A DNA stretch of 64,000 bases from positions 1,052,501 through 1,116,500 of the forward strand of contig NZ_CP012099.1 in the NCBI RefSeq assembly GCF_001182785.1, written 5' to 3'. Every line of letters starts with the position of its first letter. The stretch's first letter is position 1. The position numbers and the translations under genes are program-made. The notes below the pieces were generated by a model that ran no database searches, was not told the origin of the DNA, and worked only from the letters and a program-made list of their open reading frames with translations. Positions 9,103 to 17,939 of this stretch are shown here, piece after piece. This DNA is from Bacillus thuringiensis (GTDB taxonomy: Bacteria; Bacillota; Bacilli; Bacillales; Bacillaceae_G).

Positions 9103-11040
9103 ATGATAAACACGCTTATAAATGTATACCTTCCTCATTTTTTTGATTGGCTTATAGAAACTTCACTTATGGCTAGCATATTAGTTGGATTTATTTTATG
9201 CATAAAAGTTCTATTTAGAAATAAATTAACACCCCGGTGGCAATATATGTTGTGGATCGTATTAATGATAAGACTCCTTTTACCATGGTCGCCAGATAGC
9301 TCTTATAGCATTTACTCATTACTTTCCTATAGTTCTAGTGTATCGGAAGTTATTCCAAAAAATATGCCGGCTACTGAGAATATAGTGAACATAGAAAGCG
9401 ACCGTAAAGTGGAATTGGAATCAAATCCTAAAATGGTGACAAAAACTAGCGAACCGGAAGTAGAAGTCAGTTCGGAAAAACAGACTACATTTTCTTTATA
9501 CAAACTTGCTTTGTATGTGTGGCTAGCTGGGGTAATCATATTAGCAGCTATCACGTTTCTTACAAATAGACGGTTATATTCGTACATAAAGAAACAACCG
9601 GATATTACGGATGAACAGGTCATTACAGTGTTTGATCGCTGTAAGCAGTCTATGAAAGTGAAGAAGGCAGTTTCCTTACGTTTAGCAGGAAAAATTGCAA
9701 GTCCAACTGTGTTTAGTTTCTTCCGCCCAAAAGTATTACTATCAAAAAAACATATGAAAGTATTAAATGAGCAACAATTACAATATGTCTTTTACCATGA
9801 GTTAGCTCATATTAAGAGAAACGACGTAGCTGTAAATTGGATTATGTACAGTTTAATCCTATTAAATTGGTTCAATCCAATTCTTTGGTACGCCTATTTT
9901 TGTATGCGAGAAGATCAAGAATTAGCCTGTGATGCATATGCACTTACTTTTATAGATAAAGAGGAACAAATTGCATACGGTCATACAATTATTACCCTTC
10001 TAGAACACTATTCCTATCAAGTGCCAAGCCTAGCAAATTTAAGTAGAAATAAACGAACACTAAAAAGGAGAATCATTATGATTAAAAAATTCCAAAAGAA
10101 ATCGTATCGTCTTTCTTTACTTGGAGTTATTGTCATAGTTGCTATAGCAGGCGGATTTTTATTAAATGCAAAGATAACTGAGGGAGATGAAAGACAGGAA
10201 GAAAAGGTTGTAGAAAAAAAGCAATCTAAAGCAGCTTTTGAAAAAGCGATAGAAACAGTATATGGTACACCAGAGAATGCAAGTAGAGAATGGGGTATGT
10301 CAATAAAGTCATATAAAAGGGATACAGATTTTTTGTATTTGGCAGAAAAGAATTTTACAAAAGAAGAATTTGAGCAGTATGTTCAATTATTTAAAGAAGC
10401 TAAAGAAATTCATAAAAAAGCAATGGTTAATAAAAAAGTACCTGAGAATTATGATAGAGATACAAAGGAATTTAAACGTGAACGTTTGAATAAAGCTGAT
10501 CAAGAAAGATTAGCTAGTATTGAGAAGAAATTAGTTCCACTTTCGGAAAGGGTGGAGAAGTCTTTAACATATACTATAGAAGAAGCGAAAGAACATGTAC
10601 CGTATCAAATTAAGCAGCCGACTTATATACCTGAAGGTTATGAATTAAAGAGGGAATGGGCTGACTCATATTTTGGAAGAGATGTAGAATTAGTTGTTAA
10701 ATCAGAATATGCAAATGGAAAATATGGTTTTACAATTTACCAATCAAGGATTTATGCAGGTGGTAATAAGGATCCACTTCACTACATGATGCCTGGAGAA
10801 GAGAATCTAGAAAGTTATAATTTAGACGGGAAAGGAATGGTCTATAATAAATCTTCTCATGGAGAGGGTAAGTTAAAAGGGCTCAAAATGTTTGTACCAG
10901 AACAAGGAAAGAATAGTGAGTATCAGATTGTCATAGTGAATGATATTTTTACAAGAGATACAAAGATATACGAAGAGATAATTGATGATGAGCTAACTAA
11001 GAAAGAAATGGAGAAAATATTACTTTCTATGTCAAAATAA
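9103..11040 (+). CDS. M56 (BlaR1/MecR1-like) membrane metalloprotease
   Basis: A 645-residue protein. The first ~350 residues hold about four to five membrane segments and the zinc protease motif HELAH (residues 232-236). This is the M56 core that, in BlaR1/MecR1, brings about repressor cleavage. The outside domain differs from BlaR1: there is no penicillin-binding SxxK/KTG module. Instead the tail from about residue 500 (QIKQPTYIPEGYELK onwards) resembles the DUF4367 sensor-like domain. A Lys/Glu-rich linker lies between. The signal it senses is unknown. No beta-lactamase gene is present; the operon appears to consist of the repressor and this protease only. Confidence 0.88.
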   Translation: MINTLINVYLPHFFDWLIETSLMASILVGFILCIKVLFRNKLTPRWQYMLWIVLMIRLLLPWSPDSSYSIYSLLSYSSSVSEVIPKNMPATENIVNIESDRKVELESNPKMVTKTSEPEVEVSSEKQTTFSLYKLALYVWLAGVIILAAITFLTNRRLYSYIKKQPDITDEQVITVFDRCKQSMKVKKAVSLRLAGKIASPTVFSFFRPKVLLSKKHMKVLNEQQLQYVFYHELAHIKRNDVAVNWIMYSLILLNWFNPILWYAYFCMREDQELACDAYALTFIDKEEQIAYGHTIITLLEHYSYQVPSLANLSRNKRTLKRRIIMIKKFQKKSYRLSLLGVIVIVAIAGGFLLNAKITEGDERQEEKVVEKKQSKAAFEKAIETVYGTPENASREWGMSIKSYKRDTDFLYLAEKNFTKEEFEQYVQLFKEAKEIHKKAMVNKKVPENYDRDTKEFKRERLNKADQERLASIEKKLVPLSERVEKSLTYTIEEAKEHVPYQIKQPTYIPEGYELKREWADSYFGRDVELVVKSEYANGKYGFTIYQSRIYAGGNKDPLHYMMPGEENLESYNLDGKGMVYNKSSHGEGKLKGLKMFVPEQGKNSEYQIVIVNDIFTRDTKIYEEIIDDELTKKEMEKILLSMSK

Positions 11041-11086
11041 TAGACAGTGTTCTTAAACTTTTAGTTTTAAGAACACTGTCTATTTT
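11041..11086 (+). terminator. Terminator of the BlaI/M56 operon
   Basis: The stem AGACAGTGTTCTTAAA / TTTAAGAACACTGTCT begins at the stop codon and is followed by a T-rich tract (TATTTTATT). Confidence 0.9.
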
Positions 11087-11271
11087 ATTAAATTTCTAGT
11101 GGGATCTAGCCAGCAATTATTATGAATATATTCTAGCTTTCCATACAAGTATACTTTTTGATACACTATGGACAGTATGATATAACTTGACTGAAATCTT
11201 TTATACTGGAAATAATAAAAAGAGAACTTGTATAGAATGTAAGCGTGTGGTAATATCAAAGATGTACTGAT

Positions 11272-11294
11272 TGACTATATTATCCAATCGGTCA
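11272..11294 (+). promoter_or_regulatory. Candidate YhgD operator 1
   Basis: A 23-bp site of the form TGAC-N15-GTCA lies just before the ribosome site of the TetR gene. The same 23-bp geometry recurs twice before yhgE. This placement would allow autorepression. Confidence 0.6.
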
Positions 11295-11311
11295 TTTTTG
11301 GAGGTGACAAT

Positions 11312-11884
11312 GTGGCGATAGATCGAAAACGTTCTATTATTGAAGCTGCAACAAAGTCTTTTTCAGCGTTCGGTTATAAAGCAACAACGATGGATCAAGT
11401 AGCGAAGTTAGCGAATGTAGGAAAAGGAACGATTTATACTTTTTTCAAAAATAAAGAAGAGCTATTTGGTGAAATTATTTCTAATTTAATTACAGAAATG
11501 AAGCAAGTTGCAGAAAGCGCAATTCGTTCAGATGTTTCATTTTTTGAAAATGTACATAGAGCATTATATAGCATCTTGGAATTTAGAAAAGAACATCAGC
11601 TCATGATTAAATTAATTCAAGAAGAGCGCGATATGGGAACGAAAGAAGTACAAGAAGTTATGCAACAAGTTGATGTGGAAATCGTTTCTGTTATTCAATC
11701 GTATTTAAAGATTGCGATTGAAAAAGGTGAAATTAGCAAATGTGATCCAGAAATTACAGCATTTATTATGCTTCGTCTATATGTATCACTTATTTTTGAT
11801 TGGGAAAAAAATCACGAACCGCTAGAAAAAGAAAAAATTGCAGAGTTATTTGAACTTTATTTACTAAAAGGATTGTCAAACTAA
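11312..11884 (+). CDS. yhgD: TetR-family regulator (YhgD-like)
   Basis: A 190-residue TetR/AcrR regulator. The N-terminal helix-turn-helix is clear (TMDQVAKLANVGKGTIYTFF); the rest is the ligand-binding/dimer domain. The start is GTG at 11312 after a GGAGGTGA site, since the ATG two bases earlier is in another frame and stops at once. It lies directly before yhgE, as in B. subtilis after the hem operon. Three matching palindromes around the two genes suggest it represses itself and yhgE. Confidence 0.88.
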   Translation: MAIDRKRSIIEAATKSFSAFGYKATTMDQVAKLANVGKGTIYTFFKNKEELFGEIISNLITEMKQVAESAIRSDVSFFENVHRALYSILEFRKEHQLMIKLIQEERDMGTKEVQEVMQQVDVEIVSVIQSYLKIAIEKGEISKCDPEITAFIMLRLYVSLIFDWEKNHEPLEKEKIAELFELYLLKGLSN

Positions 11885-11910
11885 GATAATCCTTTTAATT
11901 TTATAAAAAA

Positions 11911-11933
11911 TGACCAATTGAACAATATGGTCA
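11911..11933 (+). promoter_or_regulatory. Candidate YhgD operator 2
   Basis: A 23-bp palindrome with TGACCA at one end and TGGTCA at the other lies 27 bp after the yhgD stop. It has the same spacing as the sites before yhgD and yhgE and is the most symmetrical of the three. Confidence 0.6.
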
Positions 11934-12055
11934 TATATTTAAGTTAAGGGGGGATATAGAAAAACTATAATCAAAATGAGGAAAAGTTGCATAGTAATAA
12001 ATTCAGGGATAAGGCATATGTATGAACAAGTATAGCCTTTTTGTTTGGGTGAAAA

Positions 12056-12078
12056 TGACTAAATGAACGTTTTGGTCA
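12056..12078 (+). promoter_or_regulatory. Candidate YhgD operator 3
   Basis: A third 23-bp TGAC-N15-GTCA site ends 22 bp before the yhgE start codon. It shares a central TGAAC with operator 2 (where the same positions read TGAAC), which suggests a common protein rather than chance. Confidence 0.6.
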
Positions 12079-12100
12079 TTTTATAAAAGGGGGAGAAATT

Positions 12101-14794
12101 ATGAAAGGGAATCAGTTACTTCGTAAAGAGTTCACGGAAATTATAAAAAGTAAAAAAATATTAATTCCAATTATCGCGGTTTTATTTGTACCGATTTTAT
12201 ATGCAGGGATGTTTTTGTGGGCCTTTTGGGACCCGTATAAACAGTTAGATGACTTACCCGTTGCAGTAGTCAATTTAGATAAAGGCGCACTATTTGATGG
12301 AAAACCAATTGAGATTGGAAAAGGGCTCGTTGATAATTTAAAAGATAATAAAAGTTTTAAATGGGAGTTCGTAAGTGAAAAAGAAGCAAAGAAAGGAATG
12401 GAAGGTAGAAAGTATTACATGTTAGTGCGCATTCCAGATGACTTCTCAAGTAACGCTACAACGTTATTAAAAGACAATCCAAAGCGATTAAACTTAGAAT
12501 ACATTCCAAACGAAAGTTTAAACTTCTTATCTTCACAAATTGGCGGAACAGCCATTGAAAAGATTAAAACTGAAGTATCCAGCACGTTAACGAAAACATA
12601 TGCAGAGAAAATGTTTGATTCTATTAAAGACGTCTCAAAAGGATTAGCAGATGGAGCGGAAGGGGCAAATGAACTACATGACGGATCAAGTGAATTGCAT
12701 GATGGTTCAAGTAAAGTGACGGATGGCCTTCATACACTTCAAGGGAAATCTGGGGAGATGAAGGATGGAGTTGAGAAACTATTTGATGGATCTGGGAAAG
12801 TGACAGCAGGTTTAAATACGTTAAATAGCAAAACCGGTGAAATGCAAATAGGTATCGGGAAATTAGTAGATGGATCAGGAAAAGTAACAGATGGTTTACA
12901 TGTATTAAATAGCAATGCAGGTATCGGAAAATTAGTAGATGGGTCAGGAAAAGTAACAGCAGGTTTAAATACATTAAATAGCAAAACGGGTGAATTGCGT
13001 GATGGATCTGAGAAAGTGACCGGTGGCTTGAACAAATTAGTAAGTAAATCCGGTGATTTAAAAACAGGAACAACTAATCTATCAAATGGTATGGGAAAAC
13101 TTGTTGAAGGGCGAAGTCAATTAGAAAAAGGGTCTCAAGAAATTCAAAAGGGATTGCAAGATTTAAATAGTAACGTACAAAAGTCTGCTGCAGCCTTAGA
13201 GGAAATGCAGTCGAAAGTTCCTTCTATATTGAATACAGTAAATGAAAAAATAGATGCGGCTGGGGCGAATATAAATCAGTTAAATGAACTTACGCAATCA
13301 ACAGTAGGAGATGCTAAAACTGCAGCACAAGATGTAGTAAATTTACAAAAGCAAATTGAAAGTTTACCAAAAGAATATCAAGAGCAGTTACAACCGTTCA
13401 TAACAAGTGCTGTAAAAAGTACAGCGACAGTTCAGCAAAAGGCTGCCGGAGTAGCAGGTGGAACAAATAAACTAAATGAAGAAGTAAAACAATTAAAGGG
13501 CGAAATACATCAAACAACAAATGGATTGCAAAATAAATTACCAAATCCAGCAGGGATGAAAGCTCTGGCAGATGGTGTTGAGAAACTAACGAACGCACAA
13601 AATGAATTTGTTAGTAAGTTTCATGGATTTGGTGAGGGATTAGATAATGCAAAAATAGGTGCTGATAAATTAAAAGATGGATCAGTTCAATTAATTGATG
13701 GAGTAACGCAATTACAAAGCGGCTCTGGAAAAGTAACAGATGGATTAGGTCAATTATTTGCAGGAGTAAATCAATTAGCAGATGGCTCAAGCCAAGTAAC
13801 AGGTGGTTTAGGAACATTATCTGCAGGAGTAAATCAATTAACGGATGGCTCAAGCCAAGTAACAGGCGGTTTAGGTACATTATCTGTAGGAGCAAATCAA
13901 ATGGCAGGTGGAGTAAATCAATTAGCAGATGGCTCCGGTCAAGTAACAACAGGCTTAGGCACATTATCAACTGGCTCAACCCAGCTAATCGATGGCGTTA
14001 ATAAACTAGCAGACGGATCAGGAAAAGTAACTGATGGACTAGTGAAAGTAAACGATGGTTCAAGTGAACTTGCAGAGAAACTTGGCGAAGGAGCAGAAAA
14101 AACTGGTGAAGTAAAAGGGACGGATAAAACGTATGATATGTTTGCAAGTCCTGTAAAAGTGAAGACGGAGAAAATGGCGGAAGTTCCAAACTACGGAACT
14201 GGATTTACGCCGTATTTCCTATCACTCGGTTTATTCGTTGGGGCATTACTATTATCAATCGTATATCCATTACGTGATACAGTCGGCGTTCCGAAATCAG
14301 GGTTTAGTTGGTTTATTAGTAAGTTCGGCGTACTACTATCAGTTGGTATTATTCAAGCGATAGTAGCAGATGTTATATTACTGTTCGGATTAGGTGTAGA
14401 AGTAAAAAGTATTCCGTACTTCATACTCTTTAGTATCATTACAAGTTTAGCGTTTATTGCATTAATTCAATGTTTAGTAACAGCATTCGGTGATGCAGGC
14501 CGTTTTATCGCCATCATCACATTAATTATGCAGCTTACAACAAGTGCTGGAACATTCCCGTTAGAGTTGATTCCGAAGTTTTTACAACCATTCAATGCTT
14601 GGTTACCGATGACATATTCTGTATCAGGACTGAAAGCAGTCGTATCAAGCGGAGACTTTAATTTCATGTGGCAAAACGTAGGGGTGCTCATGATTTTCAT
14701 TGTTGTATTATCACTTGGAACAATTGCATCCTTAACTTGGATGCACAAACGACAATTTAGAAATATTGCTGAAAATCAATCGGTTGAAGCGTAA
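12101..14794 (+). CDS. yhgE: YhgE/Pip-family membrane protein
   Basis: An 897-residue protein with one N-terminal membrane segment (about 20-42), a large outside region and about six C-terminal membrane segments (from about 700) that resemble an ABC-2 permease end. The family includes the phage-infection protein Pip of lactococci and YhgE; the same architecture occurs in the T7SS-linked YueB/EsaA proteins. The outside region is built of repeats: DGSGKVTDGL-type units at about residues 190-330 and again at about 525-670, with a coiled-coil-like segment between. One unit near 12906-12930 is shorter than the others, suggesting a repeat contraction. It is probably controlled by the adjacent TetR gene. 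Confidence 0.9.
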   Translation: MKGNQLLRKEFTEIIKSKKILIPIIAVLFVPILYAGMFLWAFWDPYKQLDDLPVAVVNLDKGALFDGKPIEIGKGLVDNLKDNKSFKWEFVSEKEAKKGMEGRKYYMLVRIPDDFSSNATTLLKDNPKRLNLEYIPNESLNFLSSQIGGTAIEKIKTEVSSTLTKTYAEKMFDSIKDVSKGLADGAEGANELHDGSSELHDGSSKVTDGLHTLQGKSGEMKDGVEKLFDGSGKVTAGLNTLNSKTGEMQIGIGKLVDGSGKVTDGLHVLNSNAGIGKLVDGSGKVTAGLNTLNSKTGELRDGSEKVTGGLNKLVSKSGDLKTGTTNLSNGMGKLVEGRSQLEKGSQEIQKGLQDLNSNVQKSAAALEEMQSKVPSILNTVNEKIDAAGANINQLNELTQSTVGDAKTAAQDVVNLQKQIESLPKEYQEQLQPFITSAVKSTATVQQKAAGVAGGTNKLNEEVKQLKGEIHQTTNGLQNKLPNPAGMKALADGVEKLTNAQNEFVSKFHGFGEGLDNAKIGADKLKDGSVQLIDGVTQLQSGSGKVTDGLGQLFAGVNQLADGSSQVTGGLGTLSAGVNQLTDGSSQVTGGLGTLSVGANQMAGGVNQLADGSGQVTTGLGTLSTGSTQLIDGVNKLADGSGKVTDGLVKVNDGSSELAEKLGEGAEKTGEVKGTDKTYDMFASPVKVKTEKMAEVPNYGTGFTPYFLSLGLFVGALLLSIVYPLRDTVGVPKSGFSWFISKFGVLLSVGIIQAIVADVILLFGLGVEVKSIPYFILFSIITSLAFIALIQCLVTAFGDAGRFIAIITLIMQLTTSAGTFPLELIPKFLQPFNAWLPMTYSVSGLKAVVSSGDFNFMWQNVGVLMIFIVVLSLGTIASLTWMHKRQFRNIAENQSVEA

Positions 14795-14805
14795 ATAAGG
14801 AACAT

Positions 14806-14836
14806 AAAAAAGGTACCGAAATGGTGCCTTTTTTAT
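14806..14836 (+). terminator. Terminator of yhgE
   Basis: The stem AAAAAGGTACC / TGGTGCCTTTTT with a GAAA loop is followed by more T, 12 bp after the stop codon. Confidence 0.9.
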
Positions 14837-14845
14837 TGGTCTTTT

Positions 14846-15003
14846 TTTATCACGCTATTTGTGGGCAGTAAGGCTCCCACCTCAAAATTTGGCTAGAGAA
14901 AAGAAGTTGGGTGGGAGATAGACTGCCAATAAACGCCTGATTAGTGTGGGCTAATAATCAGTGAGGCTGAACAAAACACCTACTGATTAAAGTTTCACTT
15001 TAT
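14846..15003. repeat. bcr1-like repeat element, copy A
   Basis: About 148 bp (14851-14998) is flanked on both sides by the 5-bp sequence TTTAT (14846-14850 and 14999-15003), as reported for bcr1 in the B. cereus group (from memory of the family). The inside is rich in self-complementary blocks such as GTGGGCAG near one end and CTGCC near the middle. Two related copies lie at 35297 and 48846. It overlaps the end of the minus-strand gene and supplies its stop codon. Confidence 0.8.
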
Positions 15004-15708
15004 AGGCTGAGAAATTTCATTTGTTTTTCTATTTTTACGGAAGAAGTATATAGCAATACTTATAAGGATAATTGTAGCTACAATCCAAACAAATGGACCA
15101 TATTTTTCAGCAAAAGTATATAGTTTCATGTTGCTGGAAATGTCCTCTTTTGTTTTTCCTATTAGAATTTCAGAGCCACTATAACCTTCAAGTGTATCTC
15201 CTTTTTTTATGCCAAAAATAAGAACGTCTGATTTGTTTTCTATTCCGGTGTATCGGTATCCTTTACCTTTAATTGTTAATTGGGTATCATCCTTTTTTAG
15301 TGAATAGTCTTCGGCAGAAATATCTTTGCCTGACAGTGTAATTGGTTCCATTGAGAAGCGGATTTCTTTTAATGCAGGAAGATTCTCATTGTTTAGTAAG
15401 AGTTGCTTTGCAATATGCTGCTCAGTATTAATGTTTATCCAATTTGCTTTTCGTCGTTTATATGTATTAATTTCAAGGAGTGCGAATTCTTTATTTTGAA
15501 GTTTTTCCTCTGTAATAGGTTGCGCGGTAGTTAATGTTCCTTTTAATAAAATCACACCGTCTTTTGCAGATTGAAAGGAAGTGGTTTCCTTTGTTTTCTT
15601 TAATGTATTGATAGTCCCTTTATAATCCTCTTTTCCTAAAAGAACAGCTCCTGTATGTACGGTTAAAATAAGATATAGGATGCTGAATACGATAATAGCT
15701 TTTTTCAC
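14995..15708 (-). CDS. Membrane-anchored protein, unknown (two membrane segments)
   Basis: A 237-residue protein with an N-terminal membrane segment (about 4-24), a ~170-residue polar domain and a second membrane segment near the C-terminus (about 205-225) followed by a basic tail. The topology recalls GIDE/MULAN-like proteins, but I cannot support that family. The stop codon lies inside the bcr1 repeat, so the last one or two residues may differ from relatives lacking the insertion. A GGGGAAA ribosome site precedes the ATG. The function is unknown. Confidence 0.72.
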   Translation of the reverse strand: MKKAIIVFSILYLILTVHTGAVLLGKEDYKGTINTLKKTKETTSFQSAKDGVILLKGTLTTAQPITEEKLQNKEFALLEINTYKRRKANWININTEQHIAKQLLLNNENLPALKEIRFSMEPITLSGKDISAEDYSLKKDDTQLTIKGKGYRYTGIENKSDVLIFGIKKGDTLEGYSGSEILIGKTKEDISSNMKLYTFAEKYGPFVWIVATIILISIAIYFFRKNRKTNEISQPIK

Positions 15709-15840
15709 TATTTCCCCTCCAAAGTATGTATAATTAAATTATAACATAATTTACCATAATAAATTTATTAATTTGAATAAAAAGTTACAGACGTAAAAGT
15801 AATAAATACATTAAGAGAAGTGTAGATGAGAGGAGTAAAA

Positions 15841-15972
15841 ATGAAAAAGAAATACAGTTGTAAGAAAGTTGTACAACTGTACTTAAAGTGGATAAAATAT
15901 TTTCTTCATAATGTAATGGTTGTTTTGTATCCCTTTTTCTCCTTAATTTCATCATATTTCATGTATAGCTAA
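15841..15972 (+). CDS. Small basic membrane peptide, 43 residues
   Basis: An ORF of 43 residues with a good GAGAGGAG ribosome site 5 bp before the ATG. The N-terminal half is basic (KKKYSCKK) and residues about 22-42 form one hydrophobic segment, so it would sit in the membrane. It lies at the head of a run of small genes on the same strand, with 56 bp to the next one. The coding claim rests on the ribosome site and the composition only. Confidence 0.45.
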   Translation: MKKKYSCKKVVQLYLKWIKYFLHNVMVVLYPFFSLISSYFMYS

Positions 15973-16028
15973 ATAAAAGGACAGGAATTACAACAATTTA
16001 CAGAGAAACATAGAGTAGAGGGGCTGGT

Positions 16029-16241
16029 ATGATGAAAGGAAATCTTACTTATTATTTTGTCTTAAATCCGCTAATCATCTTTCTTGTTTACGCCCTTTCA
16101 CCTATCTTGTTTCATAAAGAAAAATATATAAATATGAAAGATGCACTAGGAATACTTGTAGTTTACTATGTGCTAATTAGTGGGTATTACTTTATGGATG
16201 TTATTAGTAAAAGAATGAAGAAAAACGGTAAAGACAAATAA
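16029..16241 (+). CDS. Small membrane protein, unknown
   Basis: A 70-residue protein with two hydrophobic segments (about 8-27 and 39-58) and a basic C-terminus. It is preceded by a GAGGGG ribosome site; an ATG one codon later would also serve. It lies in a same-strand run with the 43-residue peptide before it and the DUF2087 and Yip1-like genes after it. No family was recognised. Confidence 0.65.
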   Translation: MMKGNLTYYFVLNPLIIFLVYALSPILFHKEKYINMKDALGILVVYYVLISGYYFMDVISKRMKKNGKDK

Positions 16242-16279
16242 AGAGTTTTAGTACATAAAAATCGATGGAGGACAACAAA

Positions 16280-16582
16280 ATGACTGAAAGTGAAATGAAA
16301 TTTAGGGATACGACCATTCGTAACTTTTTTGATAAAGAGGACCGTCTAAAATCGATTCCAGGTCAAAAGAAGAAAAAACTAGTATTGTTAGAGTATTTAA
16401 TTAGCAAGTTAAATGCGGAGAATCAGTATACGGAAAAAGAAATCAATGCATTCATCAAACAATATCATGACGATTTTTGTACGATTAGACGCGAGTTTAT
16501 TGTGCAGGGGTTTATGGACAGAGAGGATAATATGTACCGTATAAATGGGAGAGAAGTGTGGACGAAGTGGGAGGAGCTATGA
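16280..16582 (+). CDS. DUF2087-family protein
   Basis: A 100-residue soluble protein. The pattern IRNFFDKEDRLKSIP, then a LEYLI helix, then CTIRREFIVQGFM is typical of DUF2087, a small domain often found in or beside helix-turn-helix regulators. The ATG at 16280 is chosen because GGAGG lies 8 bp upstream; the in-frame ATG at 16265 overlaps that site. It is followed after 24 bp by a Yip1-like membrane gene, probably in the same operon. Its role is unknown, with DNA binding possible. Confidence 0.8.
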   Translation: MTESEMKFRDTTIRNFFDKEDRLKSIPGQKKKKLVLLEYLISKLNAENQYTEKEINAFIKQYHDDFCTIRREFIVQGFMDREDNMYRINGREVWTKWEEL

Positions 16583-16606
16583 GTGTAATGAGGAAGGGGG
16601 ATTTTC

Positions 16607-17284
16607 TTGCAAGCTAGTAGTCTTATACATGAAGAGATTTCAGGGAAACCATCAATTTTGGGGATGTTTACTTCACCAACACTGCAATTCAAAAGGATGA
16701 AGAATCAAAGAAATATATTTTTACCACTCGCTCTTTTAATAGTATTCATTATAGTTTCAAGTGCGTTAATGTCTTGGAATACTTCAAACAATCCTGCGCT
16801 TAGTATGTTTCATAATAAAACAGGATTTACTGTTCCAAAATACATAACTTTCTTTACTACATTTGGGATTTCCGCAATTAGTGGAATCGTAGCTTTATTT
16901 TTTGCGCCTATATTCTATAAAAATATTATGATTTTTTTCGGGGTTGATATTAACTATAAGGAAACGTTCCCGATAATTATTTATGCTTCATTTGTATTGC
17001 GATTAGGGATGATTTTAAACGGATTAATTGCACTGTCTCTAAGTGGGTATGAGATATCTTATACAAGTTTAGGCGCGATAGCAACGGATAATATGGTTCT
17101 ACATACAATCGCTCAAAGAATAGATATATTTAATATTTGGTATTACATTTTATTAGGTATAGGTTTAAAAACGATTACGAATTTAAATAGGGATAAACTT
17201 ATTCCTTTTATTATTGTACTTTTTATTTTTACTAGTTTATTAGCAAGTATGGCTGGATTTATGCAGGAAATATCTAATCCATAA
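16607..17284 (+). CDS. Yip1-like multi-pass membrane protein
   Basis: A 225-residue protein with five hydrophobic segments (about 36-55, 80-105, 125-145, 172-190 and 198-216), the size and layout of bacterial YIP1-domain proteins. The start is TTG after AGGAAGGGGG. It shares a tight same-strand arrangement with the DUF2087 gene. Members of this family are poorly characterised in bacteria, and nothing here fixes a function. Confidence 0.7.
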   Translation: MQASSLIHEEISGKPSILGMFTSPTLQFKRMKNQRNIFLPLALLIVFIIVSSALMSWNTSNNPALSMFHNKTGFTVPKYITFFTTFGISAISGIVALFFAPIFYKNIMIFFGVDINYKETFPIIIYASFVLRLGMILNGLIALSLSGYEISYTSLGAIATDNMVLHTIAQRIDIFNIWYYILLGIGLKTITNLNRDKLIPFIIVLFIFTSLLASMAGFMQEISNP

Positions 17285-17308
17285 AGGTATTATGAGAAGC
17301 AGAACTAT

Positions 17309-17344
17309 AAAAGGTGGATTGGATATAGACCAATCCACCTTTTA
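17309..17344. terminator. Bidirectional terminator
   Basis: The stem AAAAGGTGGATTGG / CCAATCCACCTTTT has A- and T-runs on both sides and lies between two convergent genes, so it can serve both. Confidence 0.9.
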
Positions 17345-17351
17345 TCATTTT

Positions 17352-17855
17352 TTACACTAAAACTTTTTTCTCCAATCTTTCTTTCTGACGTAAATGATGA
17401 GCAAAATGCATAGAAATAAGTTGGAACCATTCTGCTGCATGTAAGTAACCAAGCCCAGGATGTTCGACTTTACAATCACTTGGAATAGAAGAAAGTGTTG
17501 GCTCAATGTCTTTAACAACTGTAATTAATTCTAGAATACGTTTTTGTATTTCTTCTTTATTAGAGGGGTTTTCAGGTGTATATCCAGGATGATTTGGTAC
17601 TTTGATTTGTATATTTGGGAAAGCACCAAGTTTATATACTTTTTCACCCATATCCGTTTTCTTGTTAGTTGCAGAAGGCACTTCAGTTCTACATTTCGCG
17701 ATTGCATCTAACTGCATATATGTAGAGGCAATTAAATGATTGTACATTTGACCGAGAGACCATTCCTCAGCAGAAGATTTGATCTTAAATTGTTCTATCG
17801 AATATTTTTCTAATTCCTCCATGTAATACGTAGCTAATTCTTCAAATTTCTTCAT
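17352..17855 (-). CDS. DinB-family protein
   Basis: A 167-residue four-helix-bundle protein of the DinB/YfiT-like superfamily. The conserved pattern WSLGQMYNHLIAS near the N-terminus and the His residues in ISMHFAHHLRQ near the C-terminus fit the metal site of these putative thiol-dependent enzymes. The AAGGAG ribosome site stands before the ATG. The gene next to it upstream on the same strand codes a WYL regulator in a separate unit. The substrate is unknown. Confidence 0.88.
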   Translation of the reverse strand: MKKFEELATYYMEELEKYSIEQFKIKSSAEEWSLGQMYNHLIASTYMQLDAIAKCRTEVPSATNKKTDMGEKVYKLGAFPNIQIKVPNHPGYTPENPSNKEEIQKRILELITVVKDIEPTLSSIPSDCKVEHPGLGYLHAAEWFQLISMHFAHHLRQKERLEKKVLV

Positions 17856-17939
17856 AGTGTTAACTCCTTTTTATAAAAATGTATTTGTTAATACTTACTA
17901 TAAAGGAGGGATACTGACAACATTATGTCAGTAGTGAAA

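Noticed and set aside
12624..14189. Several long Leu/His-rich minus-strand ORFs under yhgE
   Set aside because: They are antisense shadows of the repetitive yhgE coding sequence and have no ribosome sites.
14995..15708. GIDE/MULAN-type E3-like domain
   Set aside because: Only the topology is similar; no conserved motif could be confirmed by eye.
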